The notes under the pieces were generated by a model. The model was not told the origin of the DNA. It ran no database searches and saw only the letters and a list, made by a program, of their open reading frames with translations. DNA of 64,000 bases from Dipteris shenzhenensis. Taxonomy: Eukaryota > Polypodiophyta > Polypodiopsida > Gleicheniales. The translations under genes and the position numbers were made by a program. The stretch lies in assembly GCA_047967505.1 (NCBI GenBank), contig CM106538.1, one strand, 5' to 3'. This document shows, piece by piece, positions 33,901 to 43,650 of the stretch; the first letter of the stretch is position 1; every line of letters begins with the position of its first letter.

Positions 33901-34965
33901 GTGGTACCAGCGAATTGATGCCTACTTTCTACAAAGCGGGTTCAGGAGAAGCCCATCTGATGCAAATTTGTATATCTTCAGAGAAGGAGGCAAGTGTATG
34001 ATCATGGTCCTTTATGTGGACGACCTTGTCATAACAGGGAACCATGAAGAGAAGATCTCACAGACAAAGAAGTTGCTAGGAAGAGAGTTTGAAATGACAG
34101 ACCTCAGACTGATGCATTTTTATTTGGGGATTGAAGTTTAGCAAGAGCCGAAACAGATCTTCATTTCACAGCTGAAATATGTTGGAGAGTTACTGAAGGC
34201 ATTTGGCATGGCTGAGTGCAAGACAGTTGGTACCCCTATGGAGGTTGACGTGAAGCTCTCAAATGAGGATTCATCACCACTGGTGGATGAAGCAAAGTAC
34301 AGAAGGCTTGTGGGTAGCTTGATTTACTTGTGCAACACGTGGCCAAACATCAATTTTGCGACTGGTGTACTAAGCAAGTTTTCCAATAAGCCCCGAGAGA
34401 ACCATTGGAGGGCAGGGATGTAGGTGCTGAAATACATCAAAGGCACACTTGATTATGGCATCACCTATACCAAGGGCAATATCTTGACCAGATTCTGTGA
34501 CTCGGATTGGGCAAGAGACATGGACAGTAAGAGATCAGTGACAGGTTACTGTTTCTCACTTGGATCTGGAGCTGTGTCATGGGTCAGCAAGAAGCAACCT
34601 ACAGTTGCTCTTTCTTCTACTGAGGCTAAGTACAAATTTGCATGCTTTGCTTCTTGTGAGGTAGTGTGGTTGAGGAGGATTCTGGGGGACATGGGTGCAG
34701 TGCAATACAAGCCTACGTAGTTATCATGTGACAATTAGAGTTGCATGGTGATTGCAAAGAAACCTGTGTTCCACGCTCGCACCACGCTCGCATAAAACAC
34801 ATTGAGATTCAATATCACTTTGTACGCGAGCTCATCATGGATGGAGAGGTTGACTTGGTGTACTGTCCGACTACAGAGAATGCTATGGACATCTTCACGA
34901 AGGCTCTTGGAAGAGACTTGCTGGAGAGGCATCTTCATCGACTTGGCATTGGGCCAAAAAAGTAA
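30982..34965 (+). pseudogene. gag-pol polyprotein of copia-2 (many stops and frameshifts)
   Basis: Gag starts MAHPARLRIPQFGESEKLDG, LDGTNYPLWKFKMKTIL being the typical copia gag start. A zinc knuckle CFYCNKAGHKQNEC lies near 31708, protease IDSGASHHM near 31890, integrase HERFGHLNLSSL near 32257, MLIDDYSRKIW, LRSDRGGEF and QQNGVAERKMR (catalytic Glu retained) near 32728, RT KSAFLNGDLKEEVYMEQP near 33760 and LYVDDLVITG near 34010, RNase H CDSDWARDMDSKRS and ALSSTEA. Stops include sites near 31463, 32381, 33022, 33623 and 34139. It belongs to a different copia lineage from copia-1 and copia-4. Confidence 0.93.
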
Positions 34966-34986
34966 GTTCACTTGCGGGTGGACATT

Positions 34987-34995
34987 GAGGGGGGG
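34987..34995 (+). other. polypurine tract of copia-2
   Basis: GAGGGGGGG abutting the 3' LTR. Confidence 0.9.
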
Positions 34996-35730
34996 TGTTA
35001 GATATCAATGCTCCACTCTCGTGTAACTAAGTGGGAACCAGCTAACTCTACTTGTAAGCCCCCCATATGAGGAGAAGGCATTTGAGTAGCTCGGTTATCC
35101 GGTAGGTCTTGGTTTTGGATACTAGATGGGGGCCATGTTTGGCCTGATGGCTGGACGGCTTCAGATAGAGTTGGCACACTGCCAACTAGGCTACATGCAA
35201 GTGCGGGAAGGCATCCCTTGACTGACCACACGGAGGGTAGACGGAGCATTTCCCGAGGTAGCCCATTCTCAGGTTGCAGGGTCCGTTTGGGATCCCAAAT
35301 GATCTCGGATTGCTCTAGGCTGAACGGTGACCATAGGCCAGTTGCTCTGTTTTGTGCATCGGTTCTATCGTGTGGTCGGTGGCCTATTTCAGGACCGACC
35401 CCCAGTCGACCGTTTTGGGCGGACTGGGTTGGTCACCAAATTGGGTCTAACTGACTACGACTAGTGGCTATATAAGAGCAAGCCCGTGAAGCCCATTTTA
35501 TCACTGGTGGCTATAGCAACCCTAATTCCTTTGCATCCAGCCTCCGTCTTCTACTGTTTCCAGCTCGCCATCGAAGCTTCTTTCACAGGAGCGCACGGCT
35601 GGGAGGCAGCGCCATCTATTATATCAGTTCTATAGTAATCAAAATTTTGATTCTCCATACTATCTATTTTCTCTTTTGCATACGAGATCTTGTTATCTGT
35701 TGAGCACAGATGTTGTATTGTTTTCTTACA
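34996..35730 (+). repeat. 3' LTR of copia-2
   Basis: 735 bp, TATA-like CTATATAAGAGC near 35468, followed by ATTTC. Confidence 0.95.
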
Positions 35731-37642
35731 ATTTCTCCATTTAAAAAAATTACTTTTTGACTTTTGTTTGGGTCATAATTTACCATTAGCTAGTGTATGT
35801 ATAAGGGAAGCCTCTATTAGTTGGTCCTTCAAGGATAATTTGGGAGCAAAATTAATGAAGCCATGGTTGGTCTTTAGGGATGAGGGGAACATATCTTGTC
35901 ATTGCCTTGAACCTAACATGGCAAGATTCATTAACAAGACCTAGAACCATGTGGTAACGATGGACACTGCCTTAATTTAGAATGAACAGGTCCATAATGA
36001 GGTGTAAAAAGGCTTGAACCACATCCCAAGGGAAGAGCAAGGGAAGAAATACAAATGATGGATACACTTTATACTGTAATGCAAGCCTGGTATCAACTCC
36101 TGAACCTAGTAGATGGACAGGAGGGGGACAACCCCCACAAATTAACAAAACCCTTTGAAAATTTTGCAAGAGACTTCTTGAGACATTTGATAGAGCCTAA
36201 GACCCTCCCAAAAGGGGAACCCTTAACCTTCTCTTACTCTAATGGGGTGCAAAAGGAAATGGACCGGTTTACATCCATAGTCCTGGTCACCTCCATGGAC
36301 AAATCAACATCCACACCAGCATTTGTATGCACTAAGCTTGCCTTCTCACTAGCATATGAGAGACTACACAGCCTGGACTTCGTTCAAGTGGAGCATGGGG
36401 CCTCCCTTGGCTGACTGGCCAAGGACATTTTAGCCTTTCAACTATGTCCACTCATTGAGCGACTCTCACTACCTTACTTAATGTACACATACAAAGCACA
36501 CAAGAGCCCCTTTAGGTGGATAACAAATGCCCATGCATGTGTCTTATCGGAGATAGCGGGATTCATTTCTTCATCACTACAAGCATGCTTGGAACCCCTT
36601 ATGATAGCTAGTGCGAGGCTACAAGAATTAATCATGGATGAACTTGGATTCCCATCGAAGGCCATTTGGATAGTCAAATCAATCTATGACATGAAGATTA
36701 ACTTATCAGACTCAATAACATGTGCATTTACAGTAGACATTGGCAAATGTTTTGAAAAGATCCCTCTTCAAGGGGAAACGGGCCTAATTTGAGTACTGGA
36801 GCAAGTTATCTATCTTGCCTTCTCTTGTTCGGAGAAGGGGTTCATTGTCCCCCAAAGATGAAGGGGAGCAGAATGGCGATGAGTGAGACCACGAAACACA
36901 CCCTCTACTTCAGCACCGGAATTGATTGAAGTAAATACATGGCTTCTTTGCAATATGCACCTTTGTTTAGGAGGGGTGACCTACAGACAGGTCTCCGATA
37001 TCCCCATGGGATTTGTATGCTCCCCCCTTTGGTGCTTGCAACCTTTACTTATTTTGGTTCAAATACAACTTCACCAAAAGACTTTGGCACCTCAAATAAA
37101 AGAAATCCTTAAGGAACTTCAGTCACTCGGCAAGGTACATGGATGATGAGTGGATGATATTCTCTTGATCAATGTAGCAATTCTTGGATCCATCTACAAA
37201 AAGGGACCCCAACAACCCATATTGGATTTACTCTTTGGACTTCCTGGAGATTAAAAAAACAACCAAGACATACTCTCCCGATACACAGCCAGAACCCCAA
37301 GGAACGAAGGTTTCCTTTATAAACATGGCCATCACAATAGTGCACCCCTGCAATGGAGTAGCGGTCAGTAGCAGATTTGATAAACTTGAGGAACTTGACT
37401 ACTACAAAGTATGCCAATACATTCGACAGGATAGGAATAGACCAAAATCCTTTTTAGAGAGGGTTATCCTTTCTCAGATAATGCCTATACTTTACACAGA
37501 GAGTGGGAACTTTAGTGCCTTCATACAAATTGAGAAGCTAATGGAGAAATTTGAAAGGAATGGATTTGATAGGAGTAGGAGCCGAGGGCTGATACTTGAA
37601 TTTCTCAAAGGTGACTTCCCCGGTAGCTCCTTGAACACATGA
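35731..37642 (+). pseudogene. Penelope-like reverse transcriptase relic, 3' part with RT motifs
   Basis: Continues the relic after copia-2. RT motifs in order: VLVTSMDKS near 36280; LPYLMYTYKAHKSPFRWI at 36468-36523; TVDIGKCFEKIPLQG at 36729-36773; TYRQVSDIPMGFVCSPLW at 36979-37032, continued in the next frame as CNLYLFWFKY; RYMDD at 37133-37147; then DPSTKRDPNNPYWIYSLDFL. The last ~150 codons (to the TGA at 37640) are an open frame. The (L)xYxxxKxHK-FRWI, IPMGxxxSP and RYxDD pattern is that of Penelope-like and telomerase-related enzymes rather than LTR or L1 elements. Several stops and shifts; pseudogene. Confidence 0.65.
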
Positions 37643-37840
37643 ACAATAACTCGATGGATGAGTAAGGACCTTCCACCCTTTTTACCTCATAATATATGCT
37701 CTAACTAGAACCAAATGCAAGGTAGCGGTCCAACCCAATCTATGAGGATGGGTGGACAACTGCCCACACATAGACTAAGTGGTGAGGATCGATGCGGGAT
37801 TGAGGCTTGGCGGAACACACACACACACACACACACACAT
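37643..37840. repeat. short 3' spacer and CA microsatellite at the left edge of repeat B
   Basis: After the stop codon of the reverse transcriptase relic about 170 bp lead into (CA)n at 37811-37840, where repeat B begins. Confidence 0.8.
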
Positions 37841-39059
37841 TGGTCTCCCAAGAGGGAAGGGACTCGGCCCCAAGCAAGAACCCATGGATGGAACAACTCG
37901 TTTCCATATGTAGGATCAACTACTGCCCACAATTAAGGAGGACATTCAAATAGAAAGCTGGGGGAGTCTACAAAGGCCCATGATGGACCCCCTCAAAAAG
38001 CCATAACAACACCGACTAAACCTCAGGGTCTGACTAACACTTTAAACTGAGAAAAAATGATGAGGACCAAAGGTGGGGAGGAGCTTCACACCAAGCCCTC
38101 CACCACCTCCCCCATTCCCCCATGCAACTCGTGGGCAATAAAGCCAACACCCCCTCAAAGATCGGCGGCGTGAATTCGATTTCATGGAGTTGGACAAACA
38201 TGCATAGTACTTGGGCATGGAAGCAAATACGAGTCTCCCTTCCCACCTTCCCACCCTTTGTAAAGTCTCCAATGGCCAGTCGAGGACTCTGCCTCAGAAG
38301 GGATCTACGAGCCCAACGCATGGAAAAACCAAGGAGTCCTCAGCAGTCACTCCCCTAAAATCCCTGACAACCTGGATTCCTAGAGGTTCTAAGCTCCTGC
38401 TCACAAACGAAGGAACTTGGCGTGACAACGAATCCCTCACAAGGCTCTTCATTACGACTAGGGACCCTCGAAAGATGTACTCCACAAAATGATGGAGGGA
38501 GCACAGGTAAGTAACACAGATTCATTTCTTTCTCCCCCCGCTACCGCTCAGCCAGGGAAAGGCATCGACTCCACTCCCTCCCCTTAAGCTCTTGTAGCAA
38601 CGAGGTTTGCATGGGAGGTGCGAGACATCGAGATGATGGGCTCTCATGAGCCCAATGAAGCAAAATGCGATGACCCAAGGCCATCTTGCATGCTCTCACA
38701 CCTAAAGAGTGGGACTCAGTAGGCCAGGAAGAGTGTCACGCAGTCAGATGGTTCTGCTTCACCTACATGGCCCCTCCCCCTCGTTAATTTCCTAGTATAT
38801 ACCCACGGTATTGTTAAAACTTACCTAGCACATGCCAAATGAAAACCAATCCACGTAGAGTTTGGTCGGGGTCAACTCCATAGCAAACACGCTAAAGATC
38901 TAGTTCGCCTCTGTTGATAATAGGGGATGAGAGAAAGACCTTGCATGTAGTCTGGAGAGAATGGAGCTTATAGTCTCCACTCCAGAATCGCCTCCCTTGA
39001 CTCCGGAACGGAGGAAATACCCACAAGTTGCCACCCCCAGGCATTGAGGAAGTGGGAGA
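37835..39059. repeat. repeat B, left part
   Basis: Second copy of repeat A (matching 26152-27449), interrupted at 39059 by CACTA-2. The last bases before the insertion are GAAGTGGGAGA, with AGA forming the target duplication. Confidence 0.92.
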
Positions 39060-39164
39060 CACTACAAGGCATAGGCCCTTTTCTGATGAAAATACCGATG
39101 CTTTTTACATTAAATTTTTTTTTTCACGGGCGCAAACGTCATTATTAAAGTCGTTAAAAGCATC

Positions 39165-39275
39165 GAAAAAGAACCGTCTCTATATAGCGACGCTGTTAAA
39201 CGTCGCTATATAGTGACACTGATAATCATCGCTATATAATGACACTAATAAATGTCGCTATATAGCGACGATTAA
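39165..39275. repeat. left subterminal palindrome array of CACTA-2
   Basis: Four copies related to GTCGCTATATAGCGAC at about 39179, 39203, 39227 and 39254, spaced about 25 bp. Confidence 0.92.
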
Positions 39276-39283
39276 CAGAACTT

Positions 39284-39356
39284 AAAAAAAAGGATTAGTG
39301 GGGCTAAATAGGGCTTGCTATGGCCCTGTTTAGCCCCACTAATCCTTTTTTTTTTT
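39284..39356. repeat. hairpin (foldback) sequence near the left end of CACTA-2
   Basis: A poly-A plus 23-bp arm GGATTAGTGGGGCTAAATAG(GGC) at 39292-39314 is followed by an 8-base loop and the inverse arm at 39323-39345 plus poly-T, with one mismatch in 23. It could be a tiny foldback/MITE-like insertion or a structural feature of the 3' end of the leftward gene. Confidence 0.9.
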
Positions 39357-39559
39357 GGGTAATTACAAAAAAACTTTTTATAAGAAAATTTCCCTTGCGA
39401 AAAGGGTGATACAAAATCGCTCAAATGAAATGATCGAGCAACAAAAGCATATACATGTCGAACATATACAACATTGTTTGTTACAAAATTACCCTTTCGA
39501 AAGGGTGATACAAAATTGCTCAAACGAGCGGATATACAAAATGACATACATGGTGAAGA

Positions 39560-41202
39560 AAATGCAAACTGCTACTACTACTACTACTACTACTCCTCCT
39601 CATCCGAATCTTCCTCGTCCTCATCCTCGTCTTGTTGGCCTGATCCTTGGTCCTTGTGAGCTGTGCCTTCTTCTTGATCCTCATCATGTGCATCTAATCC
39701 CTGGCCCTGGTGATCACTCGCCTCCGATGATGGGATGCTTGAGCTTTGACCCTAAGAGTGAACCATATAAATTGAAAATTAGATTGGAACTTAAAGAATA
39801 AAATAATTTAAAAAGTGATATTACAAGTAGGAGTAGACTTATACCGTGCGACCAGCCACCTCAGCCCAATCGACCGTCGCTCCCATTGCCTCTTGCTCAA
39901 TAAAACACGGCTTTGTTTCTATGCAAAATGTGCAGCGTCTCTGCATCTGTAGGAAGACGACCCATCGCAACTTGCTCTGGATCCAATTTACAAGAGTTAG
40001 AGTTAGATAAAGTGCATGTAATATGTAGTAAAACAAATAGAACAATATATTAAATGAGAAGAAGTAGACTTACCATGGTTGCCTCGAATGCTAACCATCT
40101 GCCTGCACCAAAGTGCGAAGTACCTACGACGTCCAACCGTCTCTTTGGAGTCCTCCTCTGACCCTCGAACATTTGGGATGGTCCCTATTCTGCTTCTTAA
40201 AGAACTTCCAATCAGCTTTGTCTACCCAGCTGGGTTTAGCCAACCCCTTTGTGATGGAAGTACGCAAGGTTGATCTACGATGCTTCAAGACCAAACCCAT
40301 GCGCTCTCGCATATAATCCTCATTAAACTCCCAATTTGGCAAGTTAGGGTATTTTTGTTTTAATTCATTGATGACCGCCTACTTCTTTTGGTCATCTTGA
40401 TACCGCCAATCGGTAGCAATGTCGCTCTTTAAGTGATGGCTCATCAACTGCCTCATGGTGGCCATCACTGCTTTGCTCTTTCTATCTTCTATTATCTCTC
40501 TGGCAGCCGTGATTTGATAGGAGAGATCCCCTGATGAGTAAGGAGGACTGATGGTAGCAGAGTCAAAAGGAGTGGAAGCTGTGTGAGTGCTTTCGGAGCG
40601 AGGAGTAGCAGTGGGAGTAGGAGAGGGCAAGGGACCTAACTAATACTGTGTCTTTGGAACAAGTGGAGACCTGTAGGAATGTGAGTGTGCTGACTCGTCT
40701 ACATCTCTCGAGTCAGCACAACATAAGCTACCCTTCCTACTCTTCCTTCCCTTACGAGAGGCACGTGCAGGTGATGACCCCTCGGTCGAAGGGGCACGAG
40801 GGGATGGCTAGGTAGTACATCCAGCCGTCGGTGTAGGGGAGGGAATTGCTGAGGTCCTCTGAGATAGCAGAGAGAAGAATCTCACTGCCTCCTCATCACT
40901 CATCTGTGCTACAAACTCGTCGGGACTCCCGACAAAGCCATGCACAGCTAGCAAAGGAGTTCCTTAAGGGGTAGTCGTAGTACCACATTCGAGAGGAGTC
41001 GGGACCAGGGGTAGTCACAGTGCTAGGTTCGAGAGGAGTCGGACCAGGGGTAGTTGCAGTGCTAGGTCCGAGAGGAGTCGGACTAGGGGTAGTCCTCGGG
41101 GTAGTCGCCTGAGAGGAATCAAAGTCCTCTGGAGCATATAGATCATGAGCTCTTCTCCTGCGAGGCTGTCCGTACTCGTTGGATGTGCGACGTGATCCCA
41201 TG
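39560..41202 (-). pseudogene. tnpA-like (Ptta/En/Spm-type) gene of CACTA-2
   Basis: Leftward gene. The first exon starts MGSRRTSNEYGQPRRRRAHD (41202), followed by a TTPGPTPLEPST repeat of about 45 bp (41100-40975). Next are SPPYSSGDLSYQITAAREII and VMATMRQLMSHHLKSDIATDW (40560-40390), LPNWEFNEDYMRERMGLVLK with ADWKFFKKQNRDHPK (40345-40160), and an exon with LQMQRRCTFCIE and EQEAMGATVDWAEVAGRTV ending at a GTATAAG donor (39845). The last exon is acidic (DEDEDEEDSDEEE, near 39610). The R-W-Lxx / N-R-xK / DGxW-like order resembles the plant En/Spm transposase family that binds subterminal motifs. Stops are present. Confidence 0.6.
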
Positions 41203-41214
41203 TCTAACATAGAC

Positions 41215-42790
41215 ACAAACACAAAAACAAAAAACAAAAAACAAACATAAGCATAGGCATAAGCATAGGCATAGGCAAAGGAAAAGAGGAAGAAGAGGGA
41301 AAGGAAAAGAGGAGACATATGCATGATAAGCATAAGCATAAGAGACAGAGACATATGCTCATGCTTATGCTTATGCATGAGCATAAGAGAAGGGGGAAAG
41401 GAAAGAGAGATTGGAAAAGGGGAAAGAGGGAAAGAAAGAGAGAAGAAGAGGGAAAGGAAAGAGGGAAAAAGAGACATATGCTCATGCTTATGCATGAGCA
41501 CATGTCTACTTCTCTTATGCTTATGCATGAGCATAAGAGAAGGGGGAAAGAGAGAAGAAGAGGGAAAGGAAAGAGGGAAGAAGAGGGAAAGAAAGAGAGA
41601 AGAAGAGGGAAAGGAAAGAGGGAAAGAAGAGGAAGAAGAGGGAGAGAAGAGGAAGAAGAGAGAGAAGAGGAAGAAGAGAAGGGAAAAGAGGAGCATACGT
41701 CTACTTCTCTTACACATATGCTCATGCTTATGCTTATGCATGAGCATAAGAACATGAGCATGAAAGAGGGAAAAGAGGGGGAAAAGAGGAGAAGAGAGAA
41801 GAAGAGGGAAGGAAAGAGAGATTGGAAAAGAGGAAAGAGGGAAAGAAAGAGAGAAGAAGAGGGAAAGTAAAGAGGAAAAAGAGACAATGTATGCTCATGC
41901 TTATGCATGAGCATATGCCTACTTCTCTTATGCTCATGCATAAGCATAAGGATGAGCATATGCTCATGCTTATGCTTATGCATGAGCATAAGAGAAGGGG
42001 GAAAGAGAGAAGAAGAGGGAAAGGAAAGAGAGAAGAAGAGGGAAAGAGGGAAAGTAAAGAGGGAAAAAGAGACATATGCTCATGCTTATGCATGAGCATA
42101 TGTCTACTTCTCTTATGCTCATGCATAAGCATAAGCATGAGCATATGCTCATGCTTATGCTTATGCATGAGCATAAGAGAAGGAGGAAAGAGAGAAGAAG
42201 AGGGAAAGGAAAGAGGGGAAAAGAGGGAAAGAAAGAGAGAAGAAGAGGGAAAGGAAAGAGGGAAAGAGAGAAGAAGAGGGAAAGGAAAGAGGGAAAAAGA
42301 GGAAAAGAGAGAAGAAGAGGGAAAGGAAAGAGAGATTGAAAAATGAGAAAGAGGGAAAGAAAGAGAGAAGAAGAGGGAAATTAAAGAGGGAAAAAGAGAC
42401 ATATGCTCATGCTTATGCATGAGCATATGTCTACTTCTCTTATGCTCATGCGTAAGCATAAGCATGAGCATATGCTCATGCTTATGCTTATGCATGAGCA
42501 TAAGAGAAGGGGGAAAGAGAGAAGCAGAGGGAAAGGAAAGAGGGAAAAAGAGGGAAAGAAAGAGAGAAGAAGAGGGAAAGGAAAGAGGGAAAGAGAGAAG
42601 AAGAGGGAAAGGAAAGAGGGAAAAAGAGGAAAAGAGAGAATAAGAGGGAAAGAAAGAGAGAAGAAGAGGGAAAGGAAAGAGGGAAAAAGAGGAGGAAAGA
42701 GATTGAAAGATTGAAGGAGAGAAGAAGGAAAGGAGGGAAAGAAGAGGAGAGAAGAGGGAAACAAGAGGAAAGAGATGGGAAGAGAGGGTT
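41215..42790. repeat. purine-rich satellite with ATGC palindromic units
   Basis: Long GGAAAGAGAGAAGAAGAGG arrays alternate with ~115-bp blocks containing hairpin CATATGCTCATGC-TTAT-GCATGAGCATATG. Full blocks start near 41882, 42070 and 42398; partial ones near 41350, 41472 and 41691. Long open frames across it on both strands are artefacts of repeated triplets. It lies upstream of the leftward gene start. Confidence 0.95.
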
Positions 42791-43430
42791 CCTACACCCA
42801 TCACTGTAGCTAGCGCTTAAGGCGCTAGCTGCAGGCCAATGCAAATAACAAAAATAACAAATGGAAAAAAGAGAAAGCACTTACCTGAAATAGTACATCC
42901 CACTCGGTGTTGTGGACTGGCCCTACAAAAGAAAGGAAACATACCATTTTTCAAATAAGATGTTAGAGGAAGGAGGAGATTACAAAAGTAACTTCTTGAA
43001 AGGAGGAGATTGAGGAGACAAGGAGAAAGAGAAGGAAGAGAAATACAAAAAGGGAAAAGAAGAGATGAGTCTTCTTTCTTTCTTGAAATCTCGTTTTTTG
43101 TTTCAATCCTTTGAAAACAAGCATGAAAACTAGTTTACAGGTTTAGCAATACAAGGAGAAGCACTCACAAAACTAAAGCTAACAAACAAATAACCTACAT
43201 TGTTGAAATAGACTCACCTCTTGAAAAACTTCCTTTTAAGAAACCAAAGAGGAAGAAGGGTGGAGAGGGAGCACAAGAGCTAGGAGAAGGGTGAGGAGTG
43301 GAGAATAGAGTAGGAGGTTGTCGAAAATAGGTGGGAGGTCATCGGAAATAGGTGGGAGGAGAGATTGCCTTGTTTACTTAAAAGATTAGAGAGTGCTAAA
43401 GAAAGCGCCGCGTGTAGCTTCGGGTTTCGG
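42791..43430. promoter_or_regulatory. inter-gene spacer of CACTA-2 with AGCTAGCGC inverted repeat
   Basis: Lies between the divergent transposase genes. Contains a perfect 9-bp inverted repeat, AGCTAGCGC-TTAAG-GCGCTAGCT at 42808-42830, and GGTGGGAGG/TAGGTGGGAGG direct repeats near 43330-43360. No gene; probably leader and promoter sequence. Confidence 0.5.
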
Positions 43431-43435
43431 TTTTA

Positions 43436-43560
43436 ACCCACAGCGTCGCTATATAGCGACTCTTTTCTGTTGCTATATAGCGACGTTTTTAATTTAAAGT
43501 GTCACTATATAGCGATGGAACAGAGCAAAATGTCGCTATATAGCAATGCTTTAAGACACT
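43436..43560. promoter_or_regulatory. central palindrome array of CACTA-2, upstream of tnpD
   Basis: Four copies of the end motif: GTCGCTATATAGCGAC (43444), GTTGCTATATAGCGAC (43469), GTCACTATATAGCGAT (43500) and GTCGCTATATAGCAAT (43531). They end about 105 bp before the first ATG of the rightward transposase gene. The same palindrome occupies both element ends. Probably an autoregulatory binding region (inference from En/Spm TnpA behaviour). Confidence 0.75.
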
Positions 43561-43650
43561 TTTTGTTCTAAGTTAAAGGGAAGCTCATAGATGCTATTTT
43601 ATAACTGTTAATATATTTTCTTGTAACTTATGTTGTGATTTTATACGTGT

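Larger units (their letters stand above)
30191..35730 (+). mobile_element. copia-2: older full-length Ty1/copia retrotransposon
   Basis: LTRs at 30191-30911 and 34996-35730 begin TGTTAGATATCAATGC and end TTTTCTTACA. Flanking 5-bp words are ATTTT (30186-30190) and ATTTC (35731-35735), a target duplication with one later change. The LTRs differ at many positions (by eye roughly one in ten) and the 3' copy has an extra ~13 bp near 35360, so this insertion is much older than copia-1. It splits the reverse transcriptase relic. Confidence 0.95.

Noticed and set aside
41300-42790. CRISPR-like array
   Set aside because: Repeat spacing is irregular, spacers are low-complexity purine tracts, and the context is a plant transposon.
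41204-42804. Long open frames (up to 356 codons) on both strands
   Set aside because: They are made of GA-rich and ATGC satellite repeats (SLFPS, HKHEHM and similar low-complexity strings) open in several frames at once.
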